In this document: piece by piece, positions 8,735 to 17,073 of the stretch
Position numbering within the stretch: the first letter of the stretch is position 1
Layout: each line of letters opens with the position of its first letter
Assembly: GCA_021647835.1 (NCBI GenBank)
Contig: JAKITY010000007.1
Coordinates: 1-34,443 of the forward strand
Reading direction: 5' to 3'
Length of the DNA stretch: 34,443 nucleotides
DNA from: Flavobacteriaceae bacterium
GTDB lineage: Bacteria > Bacteroidota > Bacteroidia > Flavobacteriales > Flavobacteriaceae
Notes under the pieces: model-generated
What the model was told of the DNA's origin: nothing
The model's input: only the letters and a program-made list of their open reading frames with translations
The model's database searches: none
Position numbers and translations under genes: made by a program

Positions 8735-9799
8735 TTAATGTGTTTTGCTGTCTTTATCCGAAAGTGAATTCCAGCCTTGAGCAACAATTGCTATTTTTTG
8801 ATTTCCGCGAGTTATTAAGTGAACGCCTTCATTTTTATCGGTTATATGACCAATAACAGTTAAATTTGGGTTTCCTTTTATCTTTAAAAAATCTTCTTGA
8901 GAGATTGTAAATAACAATTCATAGTCTTCGCCTCCGCTTAAAGCAATAGTTGTGGCGTCTAAATTAAACTCTTCGCAAGTAGAAATTACTTGAGGATCTA
9001 ACGGGATTTTATCTTCATAAATATTACATCCAACTTCAGATTGACTCGTAATATGTAAAATTTCAGAAGATAATCCATCAGAAATATCAATCATAGATGT
9101 TGGTTTTACACCTAGCTTTTTCAGCAATAAAATAACGTCTTTTCGTGCTTCTGGTTTTAATTGTCGCTCTACCAAATAAGAATAGTGTTCTAAATCTGGT
9201 TGCGAATTAGGGTTTGCCTTAAACACTTGCTTTTCTCTTTCCAATACTTGCAAACCTAAATATGCAGCGCCTAAATCTCCTGTAACTACTAACAAATCAT
9301 TTGGTTTAGCGCCATTTCTATAAACAACATCTTTTTTGTCGATCTCACCAATTGCAGTAATACTAATCATCATTCCTGTAGTTGAAGATGTGGTATCTCC
9401 GCCAACCAAATCAACCGTATAATTTACACACGCCAACTGAATTCCAGCATATAGTGCTTCTAGTGCTTCCAGCGAAAAGCGATTGGAAATTGCAATAGAA
9501 ACTGTAATTTGAGTTGCCTTGCCATTCATAGCATATATATCAGACAAGTTTACCACAACAGCCTTATACCCTAAGTGTTTCAAAGGCATGTAAGACAAAT
9601 CAAAATGTACGCCTTCAATCAATAAATCGGTCGTAAGTAATATTTGTTTATTGCCAAACTCAAGAACTGCAGCATCATCACCAACACCTTTCTCAGTTGA
9701 TTCACAATTAATTGTAAAATGTTTCGTTAAATGTTTAATAAGTCCAAATTCTCCTAATTCGGATAATGATGTTCTTTGCTCGCTCTTATTTTTTAACAT
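8735..9799 (-). CDS. thiL: Thiamine-monophosphate kinase
   Basis: ThiL phosphorylates thiamine monophosphate to the coenzyme thiamine diphosphate. It belongs to the PurM/AIR synthase-like fold. Visible motifs are the N-terminal GDDAAV with the following LLTTDLLIEGVHFD, LVGGDTTSS in the middle, and DISDGLSSE toward the C-terminus. The ORF track begins 19 codons upstream, but those residues (MNFAYSTNVL...) are unlike the family; MLKNKSEQRTSLSELGEFGL is the natural start, giving 354 residues. No other thiamine gene and no TPP riboswitch was seen nearby. Confidence 0.93.
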   Translation of the reverse strand: MLKNKSEQRTSLSELGEFGLIKHLTKHFTINCESTEKGVGDDAAVLEFGNKQILLTTDLLIEGVHFDLSYMPLKHLGYKAVVVNLSDIYAMNGKATQITVSIAISNRFSLEALEALYAGIQLACVNYTVDLVGGDTTSSTTGMMISITAIGEIDKKDVVYRNGAKPNDLLVVTGDLGAAYLGLQVLEREKQVFKANPNSQPDLEHYSYLVERQLKPEARKDVILLLKKLGVKPTSMIDISDGLSSEILHITSQSEVGCNIYEDKIPLDPQVISTCEEFNLDATTIALSGGEDYELLFTISQEDFLKIKGNPNLTVIGHITDKNEGVHLITRGNQKIAIVAQGWNSLSDKDSKTH

Positions 9800-9919
9800 T
9801 ATAAAGGTAATTTTTATTAAACAAATCAATACATTTGTTGAATATGCAAAATTCACTATTTTTTTGATAACAATAGCACATTTTTGATAAATAATTCTAT
9901 AACAGAAAACTAAATTAGT

Positions 9920-11470
9920 ATGATTTTTAAAAACAAATCCCCTAAAGCAATTACATATGTTCTTTTTATAACATTCTCTTTATTTGTATTTCAAAATTGC
10001 TCTACAGAAAATATCGATTTAGACCCTGATAATGACGGGATAACAGGAACTTTAGATAATTGTCAAAACACAGCAAATCCAGACCAAGAAGATAGTGATA
10101 ACGATGGTTTAGGAGATGCTTGTGATGATGATGATGACAACGATGGAATACCTGATGCAGACGATAACTGTCCAACAGTTGCAAATCCTAATCAAGAAGA
10201 TTTTAACGATAATGGTGTTGGTGATGTGTGTGAAGATAGTGATGGCGATACTATTTTTGATGCTGTTGATAATTGTATAGATATAGAAAATCCTAACCAA
10301 GAAGATTTTGACAATGACGGTATTGGAAACCTTTGTGATGAAGATTATACCGCGCCAATTAGCCCTTGCGAAGATGGAATGGCAGGAATATACCCTTGCG
10401 ATGGATATGATTTAATGGGTTTTGTAGATGTTGCTGATTTAGGAGGAGTCGAAGGAAATGATTCTTGGGGCTGGACAGACCCAACAACCGGAAAAGAATA
10501 TGCCATTGTTGGAACAAACACAGGAACTGCTTTTATAGATATATCCGATACCCAAAATTTATTAGTTTTAGGAACGCTTCAAACTGCAACTACCAACAGT
10601 TCTTGGAGAGATATTAAAGTATATAACGATTACGCTTTTATAGTAAGTGAAGCTTCAGGACACGGAATGCAAATATTCGATTTAACAAGATTAAGAAACG
10701 TTACAAGTGCTCCTGAAACATTTACTACAGATGCGCACTATACTGGTTTTGGAAATGCGCATAATATTCTTATCAATGAAAATACAGGTTATGCGTATGC
10801 CGTAGGAACAAATACATTTAGTGGAGGAGCGCACTTTATAAACATACAAGACCCTATAAATCCTGTTGCCGCAGGAGGATTTTCTGCTGGAGGATATAGT
10901 CATGATGCACAAGTCGTTACTTATACTGGTCCAGATAGTGATTATATAGGACGTGAAATTTTTGTTGGAAGCAATGGAAATAAAATTGTCATTGCCGATG
11001 TTACTGATAAAGCAAGTCCTGTTTTAATAAAAAATATAACTTATGGTAGCATTGCTTACGCACATCAAGGTTGGTTTACAGAAGATTTAAAGTATTTCAT
11101 TGTAGGTGATGAACTTGATGAATGGAATTTTGGGGGAAATACAAAAACACTAATATTTGATTTCACCGATTTAGACAATCCTTTTTTAGATACAACCTAC
11201 ACAGGACCTACAACAGCAATTGATCATAACGGATATGTAAAAGGAAACACCTATTATTTATCTAATTATAGTGCAGGAATACGCTTTTTAGATATTTCTG
11301 ATATTGAAAACGGAAACATTGTTGAAGAAGGGTTCTTTGATAGTTTTCCAACACATGATAATACAAGTTTTAATGGCGTATGGAGTGTATATCCATATTT
11401 TGAAAGCGGAAATATTATTATAAGTGATATTGAAAAAGGACTACTAATTGTAAGAAAAAGTGGAACTTAA
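9920..11470 (+). CDS. TSP3-repeat / choice-of-anchor-B (LVIVD-type) lipoprotein
   Basis: A short signal peptide ends in a lipobox (FVFQNC, C27), so this is a lipoprotein. Residues about 33-138 are thrombospondin type 3 calcium-binding repeats (DNC...N.DQ.D.D.DG.GD.C). The remainder (about 155-516) resembles choice-of-anchor-B / LVIVD beta-propeller proteins, with recurring strands such as AFIDISDT, MQIFDLTRL, HFINIQDP and IRFLDISD. Catalytic function is not evident; binding or scaffolding at the outer membrane is inferred. It opens a four-gene cluster: the next ATG lies 1 bp after its stop, so co-translation is likely. The neighbouring MbnP/MbnH pair suggests a link to copper or redox chemistry. 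The antisense ORFs over this gene are shadows. Confidence 0.85.
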   Translation: MIFKNKSPKAITYVLFITFSLFVFQNCSTENIDLDPDNDGITGTLDNCQNTANPDQEDSDNDGLGDACDDDDDNDGIPDADDNCPTVANPNQEDFNDNGVGDVCEDSDGDTIFDAVDNCIDIENPNQEDFDNDGIGNLCDEDYTAPISPCEDGMAGIYPCDGYDLMGFVDVADLGGVEGNDSWGWTDPTTGKEYAIVGTNTGTAFIDISDTQNLLVLGTLQTATTNSSWRDIKVYNDYAFIVSEASGHGMQIFDLTRLRNVTSAPETFTTDAHYTGFGNAHNILINENTGYAYAVGTNTFSGGAHFINIQDPINPVAAGGFSAGGYSHDAQVVTYTGPDSDYIGREIFVGSNGNKIVIADVTDKASPVLIKNITYGSIAYAHQGWFTEDLKYFIVGDELDEWNFGGNTKTLIFDFTDLDNPFLDTTYTGPTTAIDHNGYVKGNTYYLSNYSAGIRFLDISDIENGNIVEEGFFDSFPTHDNTSFNGVWSVYPYFESGNIIISDIEKGLLIVRKSGT

Positions 11471-11471
11471 A

Positions 11472-12809
11472 ATGAACTTAAATAGTTTAAAAAATAAAAA
11501 AATACTCTTAATAGTATTCTCTTTTATTCTTATTGGATGTTCAAAAAGTGAAACTCCTATTAAGCCAACACCTCAACTTGATTTTGTCAAAAATTTTGGA
11601 GGAACTAAAAATGAAAGAGCCCAATCTGTAATAAAAACAAATGATGGCGGTTATGCCGTTTTAGGTTTTACACAAAGTATTGATGGAGATATAACAGATA
11701 AAACCGTTGAAAATTTTGATTATTGGCTTTTAAAATTTGATAGTAATGACATCTTACAATGGTCAAAAACCTATGGAGGATCTAATGATGAAAGAGCCTT
11801 TAAAATCATACAAACCAACGATGGAGGTTATGCTTTTGTAGGATATTCAAATAGTAACAATGAAGATGTTTCAACAAATGCAGGACTTGATGATATTTGG
11901 ATTGTAAAAACAGATGCTTCTGGAACTATTATTTGGGAGAAATCACACGGTTTTTCTGGTAACGATCAAGGATTTTCAATAATTCAAACTACAGATAATA
12001 AATACCTAATAACTGGAGTTTTAGATGTAACAGCATCTGGAGGAAATGGAAATGACCGAAGTGCTCAACACGCAGGAGGAGATTATTGGACTCTTAAATT
12101 AGACACTAACGGAGATAAAATTTGGCGAAGATACTTTGGAGGAACACTTACCGATTCATCTTATGACGTTGTTAGCACAAATGACAATGGATTTATACTC
12201 ATTGGTTCTTCTGATAGTAACGATGTAGATATTACCAACAACAAAGGAACGTATGATTTTTGGATTGTAAAAATTGACACTGATGGAAATCAAGTATGGC
12301 AAAAATCTTTTGGAGGAAGCCAAATAGACGAAGCAAAAAGTATTGTAAAAACAACTGACGGAAATTATTTAATAGTTGGAGACAGTAGAAGTAGTGATGT
12401 AGATGTTACAAATTCAAAAGGAGCCGCAGATATTTGGCTTATTAAAATTTCTGATGAAGGAAACCTTATTTGGAAAAAATCCTATGGAGGAAGTAGTTTT
12501 GATGCAGCAAGACATATTTCTTCAACATTAGATGGCGGATATATTATTGCTGGAAGTTCTAGAAGTCAAGATATTGATGTTAATATAAATCAAGGGCAAA
12601 ACGATGCTTGGATATTAAAAATTGACAATGCTGGAAATATAGAATGGCAAAAATCTTTTGGAGGAACAGAAATAGATTTTGCATATAGCACTGTGGAACT
12701 AAACAACCAAAGCATTATTGTTGTTGGAGAAAGTAATAGTTCTAATGGAGATGTACTTGAAAACAAAGGTTTTTCAGATCTACTAATAGCAAAAATAAAA
12801 CTACAATAA
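11472..12809 (+). CDS. Seven-repeat beta-propeller lipoprotein
   Basis: The ATG at 11472 fits best; the track start at 11460 would overlap the upstream gene. The 445-residue product has a signal peptide with lipobox FILIGC (C23). From about residue 36 to the end I count seven repeats of about 58 residues with the pattern W.K.(F/Y)GG...D.A..I..T.DGGY...G.S.S...D......D.W..K.D..G. Seven such units fit a complete seven-bladed propeller. There are no catalytic residues to point to. The repeat is of the kind seen in many secreted Bacteroidota proteins. Cluster position suggests it works with the MbnP/MbnH pair 15 bp downstream, perhaps as a partner-binding platform; this is inference. Confidence 0.83.
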   Translation: MNLNSLKNKKILLIVFSFILIGCSKSETPIKPTPQLDFVKNFGGTKNERAQSVIKTNDGGYAVLGFTQSIDGDITDKTVENFDYWLLKFDSNDILQWSKTYGGSNDERAFKIIQTNDGGYAFVGYSNSNNEDVSTNAGLDDIWIVKTDASGTIIWEKSHGFSGNDQGFSIIQTTDNKYLITGVLDVTASGGNGNDRSAQHAGGDYWTLKLDTNGDKIWRRYFGGTLTDSSYDVVSTNDNGFILIGSSDSNDVDITNNKGTYDFWIVKIDTDGNQVWQKSFGGSQIDEAKSIVKTTDGNYLIVGDSRSSDVDVTNSKGAADIWLIKISDEGNLIWKKSYGGSSFDAARHISSTLDGGYIIAGSSRSQDIDVNINQGQNDAWILKIDNAGNIEWQKSFGGTEIDFAYSTVELNNQSIIVVGESNSSNGDVLENKGFSDLLIAKIKLQ

Positions 12810-12823
12810 AACACTAAAAACAT

Positions 12824-13579
12824 ATGAAATCTTTAAAACTTATAGTTGCATTTACACTTCTGTTTTTATTAACTGGATGTGAAGAAAATGAAGAAAATAC
12901 CATAACACACGGCTCTTTAACTATTAATTTTTCTCACTATTGGGACGCTGAAAAAATAACTTCAGCAGATTTCAACGCAACAACATACACGAATGAAAGC
13001 AATAATATCCTAACCATTAGTCAATTGCGCTATTTAATTTCTAACATCACTTTACATAAACCTGATGGAAGTAGCATAGAACTATTAGACCATTATTTAG
13101 TTAATTTAGAAGGGTTAAGTAGCAATACCTCTATCACTATTTCTGGCACTGCTATTGACACTTATTCTAGCCTTTCTTTTACCTTCGGATTTAACGAAAC
13201 AGACAATGTCGAAAACTATATTGACTTAAATTCTGCCTCTTGGAATTGGCCAGAAATGCTTGGCGGAGGATACCACTTTATGCAATTTGAAGGAAAATAT
13301 GGCGCAACAGGAACCGAAAACCCATTTGCATATCATATGGGAACTGCAAGAGTAAGTACAGGCGTTTTTGAATCAAATCATTTTGATGTCTCTCTTGAAG
13401 GTTTTTCTACTAATGAAAACACAACGATTGAAATCAAAATGAATCTTGAGCAATGGTTTGAAAATCCGAATACTTGGGACTTAAACACCTACAATACCAA
13501 TTTAATGTCAGATTATAATGCACAAAAAATGATGCAACAAAACGGCGCATCTGTATTTAGTTTAGGAGAAATCAATTAA
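12824..13579 (+). CDS. MbnP-like copper-binding lipoprotein
   Basis: This 251-residue protein begins with a lipoprotein signal (FLLTGC, C19) followed by an acidic tail (EENEEN), which in flavobacteria may favour surface exposure. The pattern GSLTINFSHYW, ISQLRYLISNITLH and WNWPEMLGGGYHFMQFEG matches the MbnP family. In methanotroph MbnP, a tryptophan is oxidised to kynurenine by the partner MbnH and helps bind copper. Possible equivalents here are W140 or W142, with H151 and H171 nearby; which Trp is used cannot be told by eye. The MbnH-like gene follows by 8 bp. No methanobactin precursor or MbnB/MbnC gene is present, so the pair works in another copper context. Confidence 0.82.
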   Translation: MKSLKLIVAFTLLFLLTGCEENEENTITHGSLTINFSHYWDAEKITSADFNATTYTNESNNILTISQLRYLISNITLHKPDGSSIELLDHYLVNLEGLSSNTSITISGTAIDTYSSLSFTFGFNETDNVENYIDLNSASWNWPEMLGGGYHFMQFEGKYGATGTENPFAYHMGTARVSTGVFESNHFDVSLEGFSTNENTTIEIKMNLEQWFENPNTWDLNTYNTNLMSDYNAQKMMQQNGASVFSLGEIN

Positions 13580-13587
13580 TAAAAAAA

Positions 13588-14658
13588 ATGAAAAATCTAA
13601 TAAATCTTATTTGTTTAGCACTTCTGTTTAGTTCGTGTAATGAAAGTGAAATAGAAACTTACACACAACACGTTCCAACACCATTAGCATTAGAAATTCC
13701 TCCATTATTTGCCGATAATATTTTACCTCCAGTAATTCCAATAAACAACCCTCAAACAGTTGAAGGCGTTGCTTTGGGGAGAAAATTGTTTTTTGACACT
13801 ATTTTATCTGGAGACAATACACAATCTTGTGCAAGTTGTCATTCTCCAGAAACTGCCTTTTCAGATTCAAACCAGTTTAGCACAGGAATTGATGGATCTT
13901 TAGGAGGTAGAAACTCAATGCCTATTTTTAATTTGGCATGGAATTATGATGAAAATTTTTTTTGGGACGGAAGAACATTTAGTCTTGAATCACAAGCCTT
14001 ACAACCTGTAATAAACCCTATAGAAATGCACAACACATGGGTTTTGGCAGTTGCCGATTTACAAAACGACACACAATATCCTAATCTCTTTTTTGAAGCC
14101 TTTGGTACGACTACCATCGATTCGGTTTTAGTAGCAAAAGCAATTGCACAATTTGAACGCACTTTAATTTCTGCAAACTCAAGGTTTGACAAACATTTAC
14201 TCGGAGAAATTACTTTAACAACATCAGAATTGAACGGATTTAATATTTTTATGGACGAATCAAAAGGAGATTGTTTTCACTGCCATGGAAATGCCAACAA
14301 TCCACTTTGGACAGACAATAAATTTCACAACAATGGTTTAGACGCTATTTTTACCGACTACGGTTTAGGATATATTACAGGTGATCCAGCAGACAATGGT
14401 AAATTTAGATCTCCATCTTTAAGGAACCTACAATTTACAGCACCATATATGCATGACGGCAGATTTAACACCTTAGAAGAAGTAATTAATCATTATTCCG
14501 AAGGATTGGTAAACTCCCCAACAATCGATCCTTTGATGAAAAACGTAGATGATGGAGGCGTGCAACTTTCTAACTCAGAAAAAATAGATTTAAAAGCATT
14601 TCTTCTTTCACTTTCTGATGAAGAATTTACCACAAACCCCAATTTTCAAGCGCCGTAA
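13588..14658 (+). CDS. MbnH/MauG-like dihaem cytochrome c peroxidase family lipoprotein
   Basis: The 356-residue protein has a lipobox (LLFSSC, C17) and two c-type haem motifs: CASCH (81-85) and CFHCH (229-233). The C-terminal RSPSLRN...APYMHDGRF block is the hallmark of the bacterial dihaem peroxidase / MauG / MbnH family. With the MbnP-like gene directly upstream, the MbnH role (oxidising a Trp of MbnP to kynurenine) is more likely than H2O2 detoxification, but this is inferred from pairing. It is the last gene of the four-gene lipoprotein cluster; sufA follows after 122 bp with its own promoter. Both haem sites imply export and cytochrome c maturation elsewhere. Confidence 0.88.
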   Translation: MKNLINLICLALLFSSCNESEIETYTQHVPTPLALEIPPLFADNILPPVIPINNPQTVEGVALGRKLFFDTILSGDNTQSCASCHSPETAFSDSNQFSTGIDGSLGGRNSMPIFNLAWNYDENFFWDGRTFSLESQALQPVINPIEMHNTWVLAVADLQNDTQYPNLFFEAFGTTTIDSVLVAKAIAQFERTLISANSRFDKHLLGEITLTTSELNGFNIFMDESKGDCFHCHGNANNPLWTDNKFHNNGLDAIFTDYGLGYITGDPADNGKFRSPSLRNLQFTAPYMHDGRFNTLEEVINHYSEGLVNSPTIDPLMKNVDDGGVQLSNSEKIDLKAFLLSLSDEEFTTNPNFQAP

Positions 14659-14738
14659 TTAAAAAACGCATCATTTCTATCTATAGAACTATCTGTTTTA
14701 TTGATAAGGCTTCCTCTAAAAAAATCATTTATTGTTCG

Positions 14739-14746
14739 TATATTTG
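14739..14746 (+). promoter_or_regulatory. Probable promoter -7 element of the suf operon
   Basis: TATATTTG fits TAnnTTTG and lies 34 bp upstream of the sufA ATG. I see no good -33 TTG at the expected distance, so only the -7 half is supported. Confidence 0.45.
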
Positions 14747-14780
14747 TAAACTATTTAGAATTAATCTAAATTCAACAAAG

Positions 14781-15110
14781 ATGATTAAAGTTTCAGACAT
14801 CGCAAAAAAGAAAGTCGTTGAATTAATGACAGATGACGGCTACAATACAACTACCGACTTTGTACGTGTAGGCGTAAAAAGTGGTGGATGCTCGGGACTT
14901 TCCTATGAATTGAAATTTGACAAAGAAAAGCAAGAAGAAGATAAAGTATTTGAAGATAATGGCGTGAAAATCATTATTGACAAAAAGAGTTTTTTATATT
15001 TGGTTGGTACAACCTTAGAATATTCTGGCGGACTAAACGGAACAGGATTTGTATTTAACAACCCAAATGCAAATAGAACTTGTGGTTGTGGTGAATCGTT
15101 TTCACTTTAG
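14781..15110 (+). CDS. sufA: HesB/IscA (SufA-type) Fe-S carrier
   Basis: The 109-residue A-type carrier has the three conserved cysteines: C37 in SGGCSGL and C101/C103 in RTCGCGESF. It accepts Fe-S clusters from the SufBCD scaffold and hands them to target enzymes. It is the first gene of sufA-sufB-sufC-sufD. Its TAG stop overlaps the first bases of the inverted repeat bounding the four-helix-bundle element. SufA, IscA and ErpA cannot be separated firmly by sequence; the operon position supports SufA. Confidence 0.92.
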   Translation: MIKVSDIAKKKVVELMTDDGYNTTTDFVRVGVKSGGCSGLSYELKFDKEKQEEDKVFEDNGVKIIIDKKSFLYLVGTTLEYSGGLNGTGFVFNNPNANRTCGCGESFSL

Positions 15111-15145
15111 TTTATAAAGTTGTAAAGTTTTTAAAGTTAAAAAGT
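15107..15145 (+). repeat. Left 39-bp arm of the IVS-like element
   Basis: The arm starts TTAGTTTATAAAGTTGTAAA and matches the reverse complement of 15510-15548 at 37 of 39 positions. It begins on the sufA stop codon and ends one base before the four-helix-bundle start codon. Confidence 0.9.
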
Positions 15146-15146
15146 A

Positions 15147-15518
15147 ATGGCAAAGTTTAATTCTTTTGAAGAAATCTTATCTTGGAAAAAAGCACGAGAA
15201 CTAAATCTAATTATATATAAAATTACAAATTTAAACCCTTTGTTTTCAAAAGATTTTGGGTTAAAAGACCAAATAAGAAGAGCATCTGTCTCAATCTCTT
15301 CAAATATAGCTGAAGGTCTTGAAAGACAAACAACCAAAGAATTTATTAGATTTCTATATATTGCTAAAGCATCAGCAGGAGAAGTTCGGTCTCAATTATA
15401 CCTTGCTTTTGATATAAAATATATTGAAAAAGAAGCGTTTGAAAAATTGAAATTAAAAGTAAATGAAGTTTCTAAATTGATAAGTGGATTGTTAAAATAT
15501 TTACACTCAACTTTATAA
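15147..15518 (+). CDS. Four-helix-bundle protein (S23 / 23S rRNA IVP-like)
   Basis: This intact 123-residue all-helical protein carries the family core [20 protein letters not shown] (about 39-58) followed by a (K/R)[20 protein letters not shown] helix. The fold is shared with proteins encoded in 23S rRNA intervening sequences and with Avd of diversity-generating retroelements; those members bind nucleic acid or a partner enzyme. The molecular role of free-standing members is unknown. It sits inside the suf operon, enclosed by 39-bp inverted repeats; its stop codon TAA lies in the right arm. The paralogue at 2995-3357 is broken by a stop. There is no sign of a reverse transcriptase nearby. 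Confidence 0.9.
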   Translation: MAKFNSFEEILSWKKARELNLIIYKITNLNPLFSKDFGLKDQIRRASVSISSNIAEGLERQTTKEFIRFLYIAKASAGEVRSQLYLAFDIKYIEKEAFEKLKLKVNEVSKLISGLLKYLHSTL

Positions 15519-15548
15519 CTTTAAAAACCTTACAACTTTATAAACTAA
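15510..15548 (-). repeat. Right 39-bp arm of the IVS-like element
   Basis: The arm ends CAACTTTATAAACTAA and is the inverted partner of 15107-15145. It contains the four-helix-bundle stop codon and ends two bases before the sufB ATG. Confidence 0.9.
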
Positions 15549-15550
15549 GT

Positions 15551-16996
15551 ATGAAATACACCGAAGACGATTTAAAAAAAGAACTCGAAACCCAAGAATA
15601 CGAGTACGGATTTTACACTGATATTGAATCCGACACATTCCCAAAAGGTTTGAATGAAGACGTTGTTCGTGCTATTTCTAAAAAGAAAAACGAACCAAAA
15701 TGGATGACAGATTGGCGATTGGAAGCATTTCGTATTTGGCAAAAAATGGCAGCACCAGATTGGGCAAACGTAAACTACAAAAAACCCGATTTTCAAGAAA
15801 TTGCATACTATTCGGCTCCCAAAAAAGTAGATCCAAATAAAACATTAGACGATGTAGATTCTGAATTGCTAGAAATGTATAAAAAACTAGGGATTTCAAT
15901 AAATGAGCAGAAAAAAATGAATAATATTGCAATGGATATTGTAGTAGATTCCGTTTCTGTTGCAACAACTTTTAAAGATGCATTAGCCAAAAAAGGCATT
16001 CTATTTATGCCTATTTCTGAGGCAATTCAAGAACATCCTGAATTAGTAAAAAAATATATAGGAACAATTGTTCCGCAAACCGACAATTTTTATGCAGCAC
16101 TAAATTCGGCTGTTTTTACGGACGGCTCGTTCTGTTATATTCCAAAAGGCGTAAAATGCCCTATGGAATTATCTACCTATTTTAGAATTAATGAAGGAGG
16201 AACAGGACAGTTTGAACGCACACTTTTAATTGCCGATGAAGGCTCTTATGTAAGTTACCTTGAAGGTTGTACGGCTCCTGCGCGTGATGAAAATCAACTG
16301 CACGCAGCCGTTGTAGAACTCATTGCTTTAGACGGTGCAGAAATCAAATATTCAACTGTTCAAAACTGGTTTCCTGGAGATAAAAATGGAAAAGGTGGCG
16401 TTTTTAATTTTGTAACCAAACGAGGAATTTGTTATAAAAACTCCAAAATTTCGTGGACACAAGTAGAAACAGGAAGCGCAATTACATGGAAATATCCAAG
16501 TTGTATTTTAAAAGGCGATAATTCGGTTGGGGAGTTTTATTCCATTGCGGTAACCAACAATTATCAGCAAGCAGATACAGGAACAAAAATGATTCATTTA
16601 GGAAAAAACACGAAATCAACTATTATTTCTAAAGGAATATCCGCAGGAAAATCACAAAATTCATACAGAGGATTGGTGCAAATTGGCGCTCGTGCCGAAA
16701 ATGCTCGAAACTTCTCGCAATGCGATTCTCTTTTAATGGGAAATGAATGTGGCGCACACACATTTCCATATATAGAATGCAAAAATAAAACAGCACAAAT
16801 AGAACACGAAGCAACAACCAGTAAAATTGGCGAAGACCAATTATTTTACTGCAATCAACGTGGAATTGATACCGAAAAAGCAATTGCATTAATTGTAAAT
16901 GGTTTTAGCAAAGAAGTATTGAATAAATTGCCTATGGAATTTGCCGTAGAGGCACAAAAATTATTAGAAATATCATTAGAAGGAAGTGTAGGTTAA
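15551..16996 (+). CDS. sufB: Fe-S cluster assembly scaffold SufB
   Basis: SufB is the core scaffold of the SufBC2D complex on which clusters are built from SufS sulfur. The 481-residue length is typical. Family landmarks include [20 protein letters not shown] (about 234-253), [11 protein letters not shown], and the C-terminal [22 protein letters not shown] and [16 protein letters not shown] blocks. It is separated from sufA by the IVS-like element and from sufC by 77 bp. If the element's stem is cut in the mRNA, sufB would begin a new 5' end three bases from its ATG, a point worth testing. The antisense ORFs are shadows. Confidence 0.97.
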   Translation: MKYTEDDLKKELETQEYEYGFYTDIESDTFPKGLNEDVVRAISKKKNEPKWMTDWRLEAFRIWQKMAAPDWANVNYKKPDFQEIAYYSAPKKVDPNKTLDDVDSELLEMYKKLGISINEQKKMNNIAMDIVVDSVSVATTFKDALAKKGILFMPISEAIQEHPELVKKYIGTIVPQTDNFYAALNSAVFTDGSFCYIPKGVKCPMELSTYFRINEGGTGQFERTLLIADEGSYVSYLEGCTAPARDENQLHAAVVELIALDGAEIKYSTVQNWFPGDKNGKGGVFNFVTKRGICYKNSKISWTQVETGSAITWKYPSCILKGDNSVGEFYSIAVTNNYQQADTGTKMIHLGKNTKSTIISKGISAGKSQNSYRGLVQIGARAENARNFSQCDSLLMGNECGAHTFPYIECKNKTAQIEHEATTSKIGEDQLFYCNQRGIDTEKAIALIVNGFSKEVLNKLPMEFAVEAQKLLEISLEGSVG

Positions 16997-17073
16997 TTTA
17001 CTTAATCGTTTATGTGTGTAATCGTTCACCATTAAACAGTTAAACTCTTACACAAATCAACAAAAAATAAAGA

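Larger units (their letters stand above)
15107..15548 (+). mobile_element. IVS-like element (39-bp inverted repeats around a four-helix-bundle gene) in the suf operon
   Basis: The 442-bp unit consists of one gene and two long terminal inverted repeats with TTAG...CTAA ends. It fits between the sufA stop and the sufB ATG (at 15551) and is read in operon direction. In RNA the ends would form a 39-bp stem with two mismatches. 23S rRNA intervening sequences, such as those of Leptospira, have the same plan: an S23-type ORF between complementary ends that RNase III cuts. No transposase, reverse transcriptase or integrase is present. A decayed relative lies at 2961-3408. That it moves is inference. 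Confidence 0.65.

Noticed and set aside
8735-9856. The longer thiL start given by the ORF track
   Set aside because: The extra 19 residues do not resemble ThiL, and the family start MLKNKSEQ... lies at 9799.
10002-10300. Antisense ORFs rich in His/Ile across the TSP3 region
   Set aside because: They are mirror images of the repetitive Asp/Asn codons of the TSP3 repeats (GAT/AAT on the other strand) and have no independent support.
9920-14658. Methanobactin biosynthesis cluster
   Set aside because: Only MbnP/MbnH-like genes are present; there is no precursor peptide and no MbnB/MbnC pair.
15107-15548. Diversity-generating retroelement or group II intron, given the Avd-like fold
   Set aside because: No reverse transcriptase, template/variable repeat pair or intron core was seen in the window.
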